The position numbers and the translations under genes were made by a program. The notes below the pieces were generated by a model. That model saw only the letters and a program-made list of their open reading frames with translations, was not told where the DNA came from and did no database searches. A stretch of 64,000 nucleotides of DNA, taken from the NCBI GenBank assembly GCA_036403155.1, contig DASWRM010000074.1, positions 1 through 64,000 of the forward strand. The letters are read 5' to 3'. Shown here one piece after another: positions 35,098 through 44,626 of the stretch. This DNA comes from Gaiellales bacterium. GTDB lineage: Bacteria; Actinomycetota; Thermoleophilia; Gaiellales; JAICJC01. Position 1 is the first letter of the stretch. Each line of letters opens with the position of its first letter.

Positions 35098-36405
35098 TCA
35101 CGACCACGGGTAGGGGCTGTTCGACACCGGGTGCAGGTCGCCCGTCGCGAACCGCTCGTAGCGGAACGGGTAGAGCAGGCTGCTGTGGCCGCCGGTGACG
35201 ACCTTCGCCACCTCGCGTCCGACCCCGATCATCTTATAGCCGTGGTTCGAGTCGGCGATCACGTAGACGTTCGGGCGCATGTAGTCGAACACCGGGAAGC
35301 TGTCGACGGTGAAGCAGCCGACGCCGCCGGAGCGGATGTTCCGGTACGTCGCGCGCTTGCCCTCGAACCGCTTCATGCAGTGCGACAGCGATGCGCACCA
35401 CATGTCCGCGAAGGCGGGCTCCACCGACGCCGTCGGATACGGATCGACCTCGAACTCCTCGCCGACGATGACGGGCGCCGCTCCGCCCTGCACGCCGTGC
35501 AGGTCCTGCTTGAAGTAGTTGCCCCAGAACTCGTCCGTGATCAGCTTGCCGTCGTCGTCGTAGAGCGGGGCGTCCGAGTCGACGTGGAGCACCGGCGGCA
35601 TGGAGCCGTCCTCGAGCGAGAGCAGCTTCGGGTCGACCTCGATCTCGCCCTCCTGGAGGTACCAGTAGGTCCACATGTTCTTGTTCTCGTGCAGCTCCCC
35701 GTCCGGCGTGCGCACGTCGAGCCGGTTGGGAAGGCCGAGCATCGTCCAGATCTCCTCGACCCAGGGGCCGACGCCGACGATCACCTGCTCGGGCGCGATG
35801 TCCCCCTGGTCGGTGTGCACCGTGGTCACCGCGCCGGAGCCGTCCATCTCGAAGCCGGTCACACGCACGCCGTCGACGAGCCGTGCACCGGCCTGCTTGG
35901 CCTTCGCCGCGAGCCCGTGCAGCGACGCCATGTTGTTGGCGAAGCCGCCCTTCTCCTCGTGCAGGCAGACGTGTACGCCCTGTGCCCGCCAGTCGGGGAA
36001 GAGGCGGAGCATGTAGTCCCGCACCTCCTGCTCGCCGACCACAAGCTCCGACGGATAGCCGATGTTCTGCTGGCGCTGGTGCACCTCGGTCAGGTCGCCG
36101 ACCTGACGCTCGGCGCCGAGCGCCATGTAGCCGACCGGGTGGTAGCTGAAAGCCTCCGGATCCTGCTCCCACACCTCGACGTTCGCGGCCATCAGCTCGC
36201 TCATCGCCGGCTGGTAGTAGTTGTTGCGAACGACGCCGCAGGCAATGCCGGACGCGCCGGCACCAACCCCGGTCTTGTCGATCACCAGGACGTCGGGCTC
36301 CTCCCCTGAGGCGGCCTGCTCCTTGGCCAGGTGCCAGGCGCTCGAGAGGCCGTGGATACCGGCCCCGATGACGAGGTACTTCACCGACGAGGGAAGCGAA
36401 GACAT
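35098..36405 (-). CDS. FAD-dependent oxidoreductase, MgdA/SoxB-like single chain
   Basis: 435 residues of the DAO family. The Rossmann motif is LVIGAGIHGLSSAWHLA, followed by GVGAGASGIACGVVRNNYY, much like the SoxB-type protein at 53113 (GAGASGRNTTIIRSNY). The C-terminal VIADSNHGYKMIGVG is the second FAD-contact region. It probably oxidises an N-substituted amino acid. Single-chain relatives oxidise sarcosine or gamma-glutamyl amines. Because module 1 lacks its own dehydrogenase, this enzyme is a candidate for that step. Start 36405 has a GAAGGAG ribosome site. Confidence 0.82.
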   Translation of the reverse strand: MSSLPSSVKYLVIGAGIHGLSSAWHLAKEQAASGEEPDVLVIDKTGVGAGASGIACGVVRNNYYQPAMSELMAANVEVWEQDPEAFSYHPVGYMALGAERQVGDLTEVHQRQQNIGYPSELVVGEQEVRDYMLRLFPDWRAQGVHVCLHEEKGGFANNMASLHGLAAKAKQAGARLVDGVRVTGFEMDGSGAVTTVHTDQGDIAPEQVIVGVGPWVEEIWTMLGLPNRLDVRTPDGELHENKNMWTYWYLQEGEIEVDPKLLSLEDGSMPPVLHVDSDAPLYDDDGKLITDEFWGNYFKQDLHGVQGGAAPVIVGEEFEVDPYPTASVEPAFADMWCASLSHCMKRFEGKRATYRNIRSGGVGCFTVDSFPVFDYMRPNVYVIADSNHGYKMIGVGREVAKVVTGGHSSLLYPFRYERFATGDLHPVSNSPYPWS

Positions 36406-36450
36406 GGCGGCGTGGGCTCCTTCCATTGCCTTTACGGCAATAGCGTTTCT

Positions 36451-37227
36451 CTACTGGACCGGCTCATTGTACCCCAGGCTCGCGGACAGCGCACGTGCCC
36501 GCTCGAGCAGCACCGGGAGCGCGGCGTCGCGCTTCTTGCGGCCGAAGCGGCCGGCCGGCCCCTGGACGCCGAGGATCGCTGCGAGCGCGCCGTTTGCGCC
36601 GAAGACGGGCGCCGCAAGCGCGTTCAGGTCGACCTCGCGCTCCTTCACCCCCTGCGCCCACCCCTGGTTGCGCACCTGTGCGATCTCGGCCTTCAGCGCC
36701 TTGCGGTCGACCATCGTGCGGTCCGTGAACCGCTCGAGATCGCCGTCCGGCAGCGGTGCGGGCGCGAAGGCGAGCATCACCTTGCCCGTCGCGGTGGCGT
36801 GCGCGACGCTCGGGCGGCCGACCCGTGCCACGCTCGCAACGGACTGGCGACTGGCGACGAAGTCGACCGTGACCGCCTCCCGCTCGCCGCCGATCGACAG
36901 GGTCGCCGTCTCGCCGGTCGCCTCCTCGAGCGCCGCGAGATGCGGCCGCGCGAGGGCGCGCAGATCGAGGCTCGACATCATGTGGTTGGCCAGGCGGATC
37001 AGGTGCGGTCCGAGCCGGTAGCGCCCGGAATCCGGCAGGTGCTCGACGTACCCGCCTGCCACGAGCGTCGAGAGCAGGCGCGAGACGGTGCTTGCGTTGA
37101 TGCCCGTGCGCCGGGAGATCTCGTTCGTGCCAACCTCGCCGGGGATCTCCAGGAAGGCGTCGAGCACGCGGAGCGCCCGCTCCACCGCCTCGAGGCGCCG
37201 CTCTGCCGGTCGTCCGGTGGGTGGCAT
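36451..37227 (-). CDS. IclR-family transcriptional regulator
   Basis: 258 residues: N-terminal winged helix (NEISRRTGINASTVSRLLSTL, residues about 35-55) and an IclR effector domain (ATATGKVMLA and AAPVFGANGALAAILGVQG). It lies 45 bases upstream of the flavoprotein gene on the same strand, so it probably regulates that operon in response to a small-molecule ligand, and perhaps module 1 opposite. No separate promoter was resolved. Confidence 0.92.
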   Translation of the reverse strand: MPPTGRPAERRLEAVERALRVLDAFLEIPGEVGTNEISRRTGINASTVSRLLSTLVAGGYVEHLPDSGRYRLGPHLIRLANHMMSSLDLRALARPHLAALEEATGETATLSIGGEREAVTVDFVASRQSVASVARVGRPSVAHATATGKVMLAFAPAPLPDGDLERFTDRTMVDRKALKAEIAQVRNQGWAQGVKEREVDLNALAAPVFGANGALAAILGVQGPAGRFGRKKRDAALPVLLERARALSASLGYNEPVQ

Positions 37228-37263
37228 GCGCCTATTCTCGCGCAGCCGGCGGCGGCGCGTGGC

Positions 37264-37749
37264 CTACGGGCCTTCGCCCACCACCCAGAGCAGGCAGCTG
37301 GCCCGCTTCCGGATCCGCTTGACGACCCGGCGGAAGAACTTGGGACGCAGGCGCGAACGGTCGGGCCCCAGCACGAGCAGCGCGGCGTCGCGCTCGCCGG
37401 CCACCTCGAGCAGCGCCTCCACCGGCCGGGGGCTTCGCACGCGCAGGTGCTCCACCTCGAGACCGAGCGCCACCGTCTGCTCGACCAGCCGGCGGATCGC
37501 CATGCGGTCGACGTCCTCCTCGAGGTCGGCGTAGCGCATCGCAATCGACTGCGGCCAGAACGGCACCTCGACCGCGTCGACGACGATCAGCTTGACCCCG
37601 CCTTCGAGCGCCGCCTGGATTGCCACGCGAGCGCAGTCCGGGTCGAACGGCACCGCGAGCGTTGCCAGCATCACCGGCCTGGTGCGTGGGCTCCCGCTGA
37701 CCGGCGGTGCATCCGGGATCCGGGTGTGCTGGCGCAGCAACGGGCTCAC
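37264..37749 (-). CDS. Universal stress protein-like
   Basis: 161 residues with a Rossmann-like UspA layout: MLATLAVPFDPDCARVAIQAA and a C-terminal AALLVLGPDRSRL. The typical G-x2-G-x9-G(S/T) ATP loop is not complete, so nucleotide binding is doubtful. A basic stretch (RPKFFRRVVKRIRKRAS) is unusual. It overlaps the upstream zinc-ribbon membrane gene by 4 bases and is 36 bases before the IclR gene. Confidence 0.65.
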   Translation of the reverse strand: MSPLLRQHTRIPDAPPVSGSPRTRPVMLATLAVPFDPDCARVAIQAALEGGVKLIVVDAVEVPFWPQSIAMRYADLEEDVDRMAIRRLVEQTVALGLEVEHLRVRSPRPVEALLEVAGERDAALLVLGPDRSRLRPKFFRRVVKRIRKRASCLLWVVGEGP

Positions 37750-38105
37750 TCCGCTGTCAGTTCCCAGCTCCGCGTCAGCTCATTCACCGCCCGGCGGTGT
37801 CGGCGGTGCACGAACGGCTTGATGTAGAGGAACCAGCCGACCAGCACCACGCCGAGACCGGCGAGCGTGGGGATGAACTGCCGCGTGATGGCGACCGCGA
37901 GCACGACCAGCGCGAGCACCGCGACGACGCCGAGGTTGGCGTAGCGGTAGCGCCGGTCGAGCGCCGCGATGGCCGCATACTCCGCCGCGGGGATCTGCGT
38001 CGTGTCGTACGTCCGGCCGCACGCCGAGCACGTCCATGAGTCGCCGTAGCCGGCTCGCCCCTCGGCGCCGCAATCACAGCGCAGCGTGATGGACGGCGAC
38101 CCCAT
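37746..38105 (-). CDS. Small membrane protein with zinc-ribbon N-terminus
   Basis: 119 residues. The N-terminus has CDCGAEGRAGYGDSWTCSAC, a possible zinc ribbon. Two membrane segments follow (about residues 58-76 and 82-98) and a basic C-terminal helix. GGAGGAA precedes this ATG, which is favoured over the in-frame start at 38213. Function unknown. First gene of the minus operon running down to 33901. Confidence 0.65.
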   Translation of the reverse strand: MGSPSITLRCDCGAEGRAGYGDSWTCSACGRTYDTTQIPAAEYAAIAALDRRYRYANLGVVAVLALVVLAVAITRQFIPTLAGLGVVLVGWFLYIKPFVHRRHRRAVNELTRSWELTAE

Positions 38106-38271
38106 GCCGCGCATCTTCCTCCATACGGACGCCCCGCTGCAACCGGAGCCACGACGAGTGTGCAAACGCACCCATGTGGCGTCCGGCGCGTGGAGGAAGA
38201 TCCGCTTGACCACTCAACGTGGATCCTGTTTCCTAGTCGTCCCTTCCCGTCCGTCTTCCCTGGAGGTGCGC

Positions 38272-39792
38272 ATGGCTACGGCTGTTGTCGAGGAACGGGA
38301 GCTCCTCAAGACGATCAGCTGGTTCGACGGGTTCGTCGTGGCGCTCGCCAACCCGAGCTTCCTCATCACGGGCCTGGGCGGCTCGGCACTGTCGCTGGGC
38401 GGCTGGTGGGCGGTGATCCTGTGGACCGCGTCCGTGCTGCTCGGCGCGCTGCACAACTACATCTACTCCGAAACGGCGGCGATGTTCCCGAAGCTCTCGG
38501 GCGGCATCGCGATCTACGCGCACGAGGCATGGAAACGCTACTTCTCGTTCGTCGGCCCGGTCGCGGCGTTCGGCTACTGGATCGGCTGGTCCGTGGTGCT
38601 CTCGGCCACCGGCGTCGTCGTCGGCTTCCTCATCCAGGCGCAGTTCTACACCTCGTCGGCGACCTCGGGATTCTGGACGGCGGACGCGAGGCACTTCCTC
38701 GGGATCCCCTTCTACTGGTCCTTCCCGATCGCGCTGACGTCGGTGATCATCATCATCATCTGGGCGTTCAACGTGTCGGGCATGCGTCCGGCGGTGTGGG
38801 TCGGGTACATCACCGGAGCTCTGCTCCTGATCCCGCTCGCCGTGATCATGTTCCTGCCCTATCTCACCGGTGACTGGCACAGCTCGAACCTGCACAACAC
38901 GCTGAGCGCAAACGCCCACGGGCTGGGGACCAGCAGCGCCACGTTGGCGGTGGTGTGGCTCTATGCGATGTGCTGGTCGTCGTACGGCATGGAATGCTGC
39001 GCGACGTTCGCGCCCGAATACCACGATACGGCGCGCGACACGCCGAAGGCCCTGCGCGTCGCGGCCATCTTCGGCGTGATGGTGTACGGCCTGCTGCCGC
39101 TCGGGGCGATCGGCACGTTCGGTGACAAGAACATCACGCTCGACAACTACCTGGGCAACTTCTACGCCACGACGTTCCACGACATCCTGGGCGGCGGAAC
39201 CGGCCTGGCGATCCTGCTCCTGTGCGCCGGCATCGTCCTCGCCATGAACACCGCCACGGCGGACGGGTCGCGGGCGCTCTACGGCATCTCGCAGGACGGG
39301 ATGACGATCCGGTGGCTGGGGAGGCTGAACAGCAAGCACGTTCCGGCCAATGCGATGACGCTGGATGCGCTGCTCAACATCGTGCTGCTGTTCACGTTCG
39401 CGTCCGACGCCTCGGGGGCGTTGAAGATCCTGATCTTCTCGAACCTCGGCTACGTGCTCTGCCATGTGTTCGCGATGTCGGGCTTCCTGCTGCTGCGCAA
39501 GGACCGGCCGGACTGGCCGCGCCCGATCCGGGTCGGTCCGGTCTGGGTCGCCATCGCCGGCGTGCTGGCTGCCTTCGATGCCGTGCTGCTGGTCTGGGGT
39601 GGCTGGAATTCCGGCCTGGCATGGGGCGACACGAGCAAGACGACGGTGTTCCAGGGCATAGCGGTGCTGTTGATCGCCGTCGTGCTGTACGTCTTCCGGG
39701 TGGTCGTGCAGGACCGCCGAAAGCTGGCGTTCCGCATCTGGGCGCCGCGAACGCCGGACGAGCAGCCGCCTGTGGGCGTGGCCGTCGAGTAA
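38272..39792 (+). CDS. APC-superfamily amine/amino acid permease
   Basis: 506 residues with about 12 membrane segments. The start region SWFDGFVVALANPSFLITGLGG is the substrate/ion site of TM1 in amino acid-polyamine-organocation carriers. A GGAGG ribosome site stands before the ATG. It lies between the two gamma-glutamyl-amine modules, so uptake of an amine or N-methyl amino acid is a reasonable inference; the substrate cannot be read from sequence. A strong terminator follows. Confidence 0.85.
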   Translation: MATAVVEERELLKTISWFDGFVVALANPSFLITGLGGSALSLGGWWAVILWTASVLLGALHNYIYSETAAMFPKLSGGIAIYAHEAWKRYFSFVGPVAAFGYWIGWSVVLSATGVVVGFLIQAQFYTSSATSGFWTADARHFLGIPFYWSFPIALTSVIIIIIWAFNVSGMRPAVWVGYITGALLLIPLAVIMFLPYLTGDWHSSNLHNTLSANAHGLGTSSATLAVVWLYAMCWSSYGMECCATFAPEYHDTARDTPKALRVAAIFGVMVYGLLPLGAIGTFGDKNITLDNYLGNFYATTFHDILGGGTGLAILLLCAGIVLAMNTATADGSRALYGISQDGMTIRWLGRLNSKHVPANAMTLDALLNIVLLFTFASDASGALKILIFSNLGYVLCHVFAMSGFLLLRKDRPDWPRPIRVGPVWVAIAGVLAAFDAVLLVWGGWNSGLAWGDTSKTTVFQGIAVLLIAVVLYVFRVVVQDRRKLAFRIWAPRTPDEQPPVGVAVE

Positions 39793-39800
39793 CCCGCGTA

Positions 39801-39842
39801 CGAAAAGGGGGGCGGCCCGCTCGGGCCGCCCCCCTTTTTCGT
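39801..39842. terminator. Strong bidirectional rho-independent terminator
   Basis: CGAAAAGGGGGGCGGCCCG and its near-perfect complement CGGGCCGCCCCCCTTTTTCG form a stem of about 19 bp with A- and T-tracts on the two sides. It serves the permease (plus) and the acyl-CoA dehydrogenase-like gene (minus), which converge here. Confidence 0.92.
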
Positions 39843-39862
39843 GGACCGTGTCGCCGGTGCCG

Positions 39863-41254
39863 CTACGAACTGGAGCCGTTCGAGCCGGCCTCGGACATCA
39901 GCCGCTCGGCCAGCTCGCGCTTCTGATCTGGCGAGAACTTCTTCAGCTCGTTGTTCAGCACGCGCTCGTTGATGGCGACGTTCCAGTAGTCGAGCGAGTC
40001 GACCCCGAGCAGGGCCGTCTTGCCGACAAACTGCCGCAGCACCTCGTTGGTCGGGCCCATCACCCAGCCGGCCTTGCCGTCGCGGAGGTAGCGCTCGAGC
40101 TGCAGCGGCTCCTTCTTGTACCCGGTGCCGCCGCAGCAGTGGAGCATCTTGTCGACGACGTGCGCGACGTTCTTGGCGGCGTTGAACTTGATCTGCCACG
40201 CCCAGTGCAGGTAGTTCCCGCGTGCCAGGTCGCCGATCGGCGGATTCGTCTTGCCGCCGTCGGTCGCGTTGTCCATCGCCTGCGCCACCGAGAAGACGAA
40301 GCAGCGCGAAGCGTTCGTGTCCATGATCGCCTCGCCGACCGCGTCCTGGATCGTCGGGTAGTCCGCGACGCGCATGCCCACGTCCTTGTGCTTCTTGACC
40401 GTCGTATGGCGGATCGCGATGTCGATGGAGCCCAGCGCGATGCCGTTCCAACAGCCGGACGAACCGATCAGGAAGTACGGGTCGACGGCCTCGTCGTTGG
40501 AGTTGGCCCCGTCGCCGATCGGCCCGACGAGCTGGTTCTCGGGGACGAACTTCCAGTCCAGCAGCAGCGTGCCGGACTGGTTGCCGCGCAGGCCCATCGC
40601 GTCCCACTCCTGCGGCTTCGCCTCGATCTCGTCCTTGTCGACCACGAACACCGACAGGTTCGAGTAGTCGCCGTTGTACTCGGGCGACGTCGTCTGCAGG
40701 ACGTAGAAGTCCGCAAACCCGGCAGACGTCGTCCACGACGCCTTCTTCAGCACCTCGTAGCCGCCGTCGACCTTGCGGGCACCGGACGCGATCGGGTACC
40801 AGAAGTGCGAGCCGGTCTCCGGGTCGGAGTACGAGAGCGTCCCGAGCAGGCCTTCCCGCACCCGCTTCAGGTACTTGTCGACGATGTGATCCGTCGCGCG
40901 CAGGCGGAGCGCCTCGACGGCGCCCGTGTGCATGACGTAGCACATCGCGCACGATGCGTCGCCGTAGCGGGCGATCGTCTCGGTGACAGCCGCGTACATC
41001 ACATGGTTCTGTCCGAGGCCGCCCCACTCCTTCGGCAGCAGCAGGCCAAGGAATCCGTCGGGGCCGAGCGCCTCGAGGCTCTTGCGCGGGAAGGTCAGCG
41101 TGCGGTCGTTCTCAGCCGCCAGCGGCCTGATCGTCTCTTCGCAGATCTCCTTCAGCCGCTCGAGCAGGCGGAGCTGCTCCTCGGTGAAAAACCAGTCGGG
41201 CTGGAACATCGGGTCGAGCCCGGCCATGGCCGACTCAGGAGCGACCGTTGCCAT
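39863..41254 (-). CDS. Acyl-CoA dehydrogenase-family flavoprotein
   Basis: 463 residues with acyl-CoA dehydrogenase architecture: helical N-domain (LKEICEETIRPLAAENDR, LLPKEWGGLG), middle beta-domain (TLSYSDPETGSHFWYP, KKASWTTSAGFADFYVLQTT) and C-terminal helices (CCGGTGYKKEPLQLERYLRD). The family includes dehydrogenases and FAD monooxygenases or oxidases of non-CoA substrates. The catalytic glutamate was not assigned. Neighbouring amine genes leave room for a non-CoA substrate. GAGGAG ribosome site. Confidence 0.82.
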   Translation of the reverse strand: MATVAPESAMAGLDPMFQPDWFFTEEQLRLLERLKEICEETIRPLAAENDRTLTFPRKSLEALGPDGFLGLLLPKEWGGLGQNHVMYAAVTETIARYGDASCAMCYVMHTGAVEALRLRATDHIVDKYLKRVREGLLGTLSYSDPETGSHFWYPIASGARKVDGGYEVLKKASWTTSAGFADFYVLQTTSPEYNGDYSNLSVFVVDKDEIEAKPQEWDAMGLRGNQSGTLLLDWKFVPENQLVGPIGDGANSNDEAVDPYFLIGSSGCWNGIALGSIDIAIRHTTVKKHKDVGMRVADYPTIQDAVGEAIMDTNASRCFVFSVAQAMDNATDGGKTNPPIGDLARGNYLHWAWQIKFNAAKNVAHVVDKMLHCCGGTGYKKEPLQLERYLRDGKAGWVMGPTNEVLRQFVGKTALLGVDSLDYWNVAINERVLNNELKKFSPDQKRELAERLMSEAGSNGSSS

Positions 41255-41335
41255 TCAGGACTCCTCTCGTGGGTTCTTCCTGCGGTGGGAAATGCAAATT
41301 CCCCCGCATATCCTACGCCTCGCCCGCCGTATCGG

Positions 41336-42712
41336 CTATGTGAGCGTGGCCAACTCTTCCTCGCTGCGCCGCTCAGCCTCCGACACGCCGCCGGGCCGCC
41401 CGGCGCGGTCCCAGAGCGCGAACAGCCCCCCGGCCGTGATCCCGGCGGCCGCCAGCGACGCGAGCGGATACCCGCGCCTGAGGTTCACCGCCAGCGTGAG
41501 GGCGACGGCGGCCAGGCTGACGAGGTTGACCGCCAGCAGCAGCCACCGGCCCTCGCGGCGAGAGAACCGGCTCATGGAGAGCAGCCCGAACACGAACGAG
41601 ACGAACACCGCGACCGCGTAGAACAGCACCAGCTCCTGCTCCCGCCCGCCACCGGCGAGGATGACCGCGCACGACACGGCGAGGAACACGCCGACCGACC
41701 AGTATGGCGTGTGGTGCGCGTTCGTCCGGCCGAGCGACGCAGGCAGGATGCCCTCGCCGCCCCGGCCGCGCGCGAGCGCCTTCAGCAGCCCGGGCCCCGC
41801 CTGGAACGAGCTGCTCGCCGCGGCCAGGAGCAGCACCGCGCTCGTCAGCTGGAACGCTGCAAACAGCGGGCCGTCACCGACGGCGGCGCGCGCGATCTCG
41901 GCGATCTGCGTCGAGTCGCCCGGAGGGATGCCGACGTGGAGCCGCACCGCCAGCGCGGTGAGGCCGATCGTCAGCCAGGCGACGATCCCGAGCGTGAGCC
42001 AGAGCGTGATCTGGCCGAAGCGCACCTTTCCCGCACGGTCGAGCTGGCCGAGCTGCGCGACGGCCGACGAGGGTGCCTCCACGCCCGTGGCGAGCGCCAT
42101 GGCGACCGGAAACGCGAGCAGGACGGCGAGGGGGGCGCTTCCCGTCGCAGACGGCGGGTCGAGCCGCGCATGGCCGTGCCCGTGCGGCCCCACCAGCCCC
42201 CAGAGGATGACCAGCGATCCGATGCAGACGAACGAGACGGTCATCGCCGCAAACAGGGTGCGGCCGCCGTGCCCGAACCATGTCAGGCCGGCGACGAGCG
42301 TGCAGAGCGCAACGGCGACCGGCAGCCGTGCGGAGGCGACGCTCGGCACGTAGGCCACGATCGCGGATGTGGCCGCCGAACAGCTGATGGCGATCGTCAG
42401 CGCGTAGTCGACGATCAGGGAGCCGAGCGGCAGGAACGCCCATCCCTCGCCGAACGCCGTGCCGGCCGCGGCCGCGTCGCCGCCACCCGGGAAGCGCGCC
42501 ACCAGGCGGTGGTAGTTGACGATAACGAGGGCGATGATCGCGACGACGAGTGCCATCGTCGGCAGGAGCAGTCCCAGCCTTCCGTCCAGCGCGCGAAGCG
42601 CCGCCTCGATGGCGTAGGCGACGGACGAGACGGGATCGCCCATCACCGCGAACGCGAACGCCAGCATCAGCACGGGGCGTGAGTGGAGAAGACGGCGGGC
42701 GGAAGCGGGCAT
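41336..42712 (-). CDS. APC-superfamily permease
   Basis: 458 residues, about 12 membrane segments, with TM1 reading LMLAFAFAVMGDPVSSVAYAIEAA. It belongs to the amino acid permease group, though not close to the carriers at 38272 or 60520. Divergent from the GAF/PucR regulator gene 105 bases away, which suggests that regulator may control it. A weak CACACC box lies six bases before the ATG. Confidence 0.82.
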   Translation of the reverse strand: MPASARRLLHSRPVLMLAFAFAVMGDPVSSVAYAIEAALRALDGRLGLLLPTMALVVAIIALVIVNYHRLVARFPGGGDAAAAGTAFGEGWAFLPLGSLIVDYALTIAISCSAATSAIVAYVPSVASARLPVAVALCTLVAGLTWFGHGGRTLFAAMTVSFVCIGSLVILWGLVGPHGHGHARLDPPSATGSAPLAVLLAFPVAMALATGVEAPSSAVAQLGQLDRAGKVRFGQITLWLTLGIVAWLTIGLTALAVRLHVGIPPGDSTQIAEIARAAVGDGPLFAAFQLTSAVLLLAAASSSFQAGPGLLKALARGRGGEGILPASLGRTNAHHTPYWSVGVFLAVSCAVILAGGGREQELVLFYAVAVFVSFVFGLLSMSRFSRREGRWLLLAVNLVSLAAVALTLAVNLRRGYPLASLAAAGITAGGLFALWDRAGRPGGVSEAERRSEEELATLT

Positions 42713-42805
42713 GGGTCTGGTGTGCCGACCAGACTTCCCGGCGCGCCGGCGTCAAGCCTATCGCAGCGGGAACCGGTCCCTCAGCGCGCGGGAAAGGGCG
42801 GGAGA

Positions 42806-42811
42806 TACGAT
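42806..42811 (+). promoter_or_regulatory. -10 box of leaderless regulator gene
   Basis: TACGAT lies exactly six bases before the ATG at 42818, the same spacing as at least ten other genes in this window. Confidence 0.5.
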
Positions 42812-42817
42812 TCTCGT

Positions 42818-44626
42818 ATGGCGGTTTCGCACACATCGGTGGTGTCGAGTGACACACCCGAGCGCACGGTCGAGAGCCGGTACCTGTATCGGATCATCAA
42901 CACCGTCTCGTCGACTCTCGATCTCGACCGGGTGCTTCGCGCGATCGTCGATCTGGTCAGCGAGGCGATCGACTGCCATGCCTGCTGGATCTACTTCGTC
43001 GACCCAGACGACGACGGCCTCGTTCTGCGGGCGGTGTCCGACCCGTATGCGGCGCTCGTGGGACGCCTCCGATTCGAACCGGGCGAGGGCCTCGCGGGGT
43101 GGGTGGCCGAACACAACCGCCCGGTCTTCATCCCCGAAAACGCACCGGACGATCCGCGCGCCAAGGTCGTCCCCGAAGCGGACGAGGAGAAGTACGGTTC
43201 GCTGTGCGCCGCCCCGCTGCGGACCAAGGCGGGAACCGTGATCGGGGTGATCGCGCTGCACGCGGAGGCGCCGCGGGAGTTCACGCGCGCGGATTCCGAC
43301 TTCCTGGTGCACGCCGCGACGCTCGTTGCCGGGGCCGTCGAGAACGCCCGGCTGTTCGAGGACACCCGCCGGCGCCTCTCGCTGGTGGAGGGACTCTCCG
43401 ATCTGGCGCGCGCCCTCTCGGCTGCCTCGACGCTCGAGAGCCTGCTGCCGGCTGTCGCGCGCCGCGCGCAGCGGCTGCTGGAGGCGTCGTCGTGCGACGT
43501 GCTGATCGCCGACGCCGACGGGCGAGCGCTCTCCCCGGGCGCCGCCTGGCCGGGCGGCGGTGAGGTGCCGCAGACCGTCAACGTCCACGAGCTCGGGCTC
43601 GAGCTCGCGCTCTCCGCTCGCGGCGGCGGCGAGAAGTCGAGCCACCGCCTGGCCACCGCCCTCTGGGGCGCCGAGGTGGCGGGCACCGCGCTCGTGGTGC
43701 CCATGGTCGCAGCCGAGGAGCTGGTCGGTGTGCTGGCGCTCCGCTTCGCGGGCGCCCGCCGGATCGATGCAGAGCACCGCGAGCTGGCGGGCTCGATCGC
43801 GAACCAGGCGGCCGTCGCGATCAAGAAGGTGCAGCTGATCGACCGGCTGACCGAGCGAAACGCGATCAAGGATCTGCTCGAGGACCTGTCCCGGGGAACC
43901 GCGTCGCTGTCCGAGCTCGAGGAGCGAGCGTCCGCGCTCGGGTGCGACCTTGGCGCCCCGCATCTCGTGCTGCAGGCGGCGCCCAGGCCCGGCCCTTCGG
44001 AGGCGAGCTGGGACGCCGTCGCCGAGTCGCTGGAGCAGGCGGTCGCCCGCGCGTTCCCCGGCTCGCTGTTCGACCGCCGGGACTCGGCGCTCCGCGGCCT
44101 GGTGCGGCTGAACGGCTTCGACGAATCCGCGGTGGCCGACCGCCTGCGCGAGATCCATGCGCGGCTGAACGGCACGCATCCGCTGGCGATCGGGCTGTCC
44201 AACCGGTGTGAGCGCGCGGGCGCCTACCCGAACGGCTTCAGCGAGGCCGAGCACGCGGTGGTCGCGGCATCCGTGGTCAGCAGCGAGCCGGGCGTCGTCA
44301 ACTTCGACGACCTCGGCGCGTACAAGTACCTGCTCAAGGTGTCGCAGGACGGGCACGTCCGCGACCGGCGCGGCGAGGCGCTGCAGCAGCTCGCCTCCTA
44401 CGACCAGCGGCACCGCTCCCAGCTCCTGCTGACGCTCGAGGAGTATCTCCGGCGGCGGGGCAACATCGCGGCGGCGGCGCAGACGCTCTATGTGCATCCG
44501 AACACGCTGCGCCAGCGTCTTCGCAGGATCCAGGACCTCACCGGTCTGGACGTCGCGCGCGAGGACTGGCTCATGATCGAGATCGAGCTTAAGCTCCTTC
44601 GGCTCGATCAGGCCCTCGGCCGCTAG
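42818..44626 (+). CDS. GAF-domain transcriptional regulator with PucR-type C-terminal HTH
   Basis: 602 residues. GAF domain 1 spans about 25-175 (ACWIYFVDPDDDGLVLRAV, GEGLAGWVAE), a second GAF-like region about 190-350, and a PucR C-terminal helix-turn-helix ends the protein (RRGNIAAAAQTLYVHPNTLR). PucR-type regulators control purine, amine or amino acid catabolism. It is encoded directly upstream of module 2 in the same direction and is the best candidate regulator for it. Start supported by TACGAT at 42806. Confidence 0.85.
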   Translation: MAVSHTSVVSSDTPERTVESRYLYRIINTVSSTLDLDRVLRAIVDLVSEAIDCHACWIYFVDPDDDGLVLRAVSDPYAALVGRLRFEPGEGLAGWVAEHNRPVFIPENAPDDPRAKVVPEADEEKYGSLCAAPLRTKAGTVIGVIALHAEAPREFTRADSDFLVHAATLVAGAVENARLFEDTRRRLSLVEGLSDLARALSAASTLESLLPAVARRAQRLLEASSCDVLIADADGRALSPGAAWPGGGEVPQTVNVHELGLELALSARGGGEKSSHRLATALWGAEVAGTALVVPMVAAEELVGVLALRFAGARRIDAEHRELAGSIANQAAVAIKKVQLIDRLTERNAIKDLLEDLSRGTASLSELEERASALGCDLGAPHLVLQAAPRPGPSEASWDAVAESLEQAVARAFPGSLFDRRDSALRGLVRLNGFDESAVADRLREIHARLNGTHPLAIGLSNRCERAGAYPNGFSEAEHAVVAASVVSSEPGVVNFDDLGAYKYLLKVSQDGHVRDRRGEALQQLASYDQRHRSQLLLTLEEYLRRRGNIAAAAQTLYVHPNTLRQRLRRIQDLTGLDVAREDWLMIEIELKLLRLDQALGR

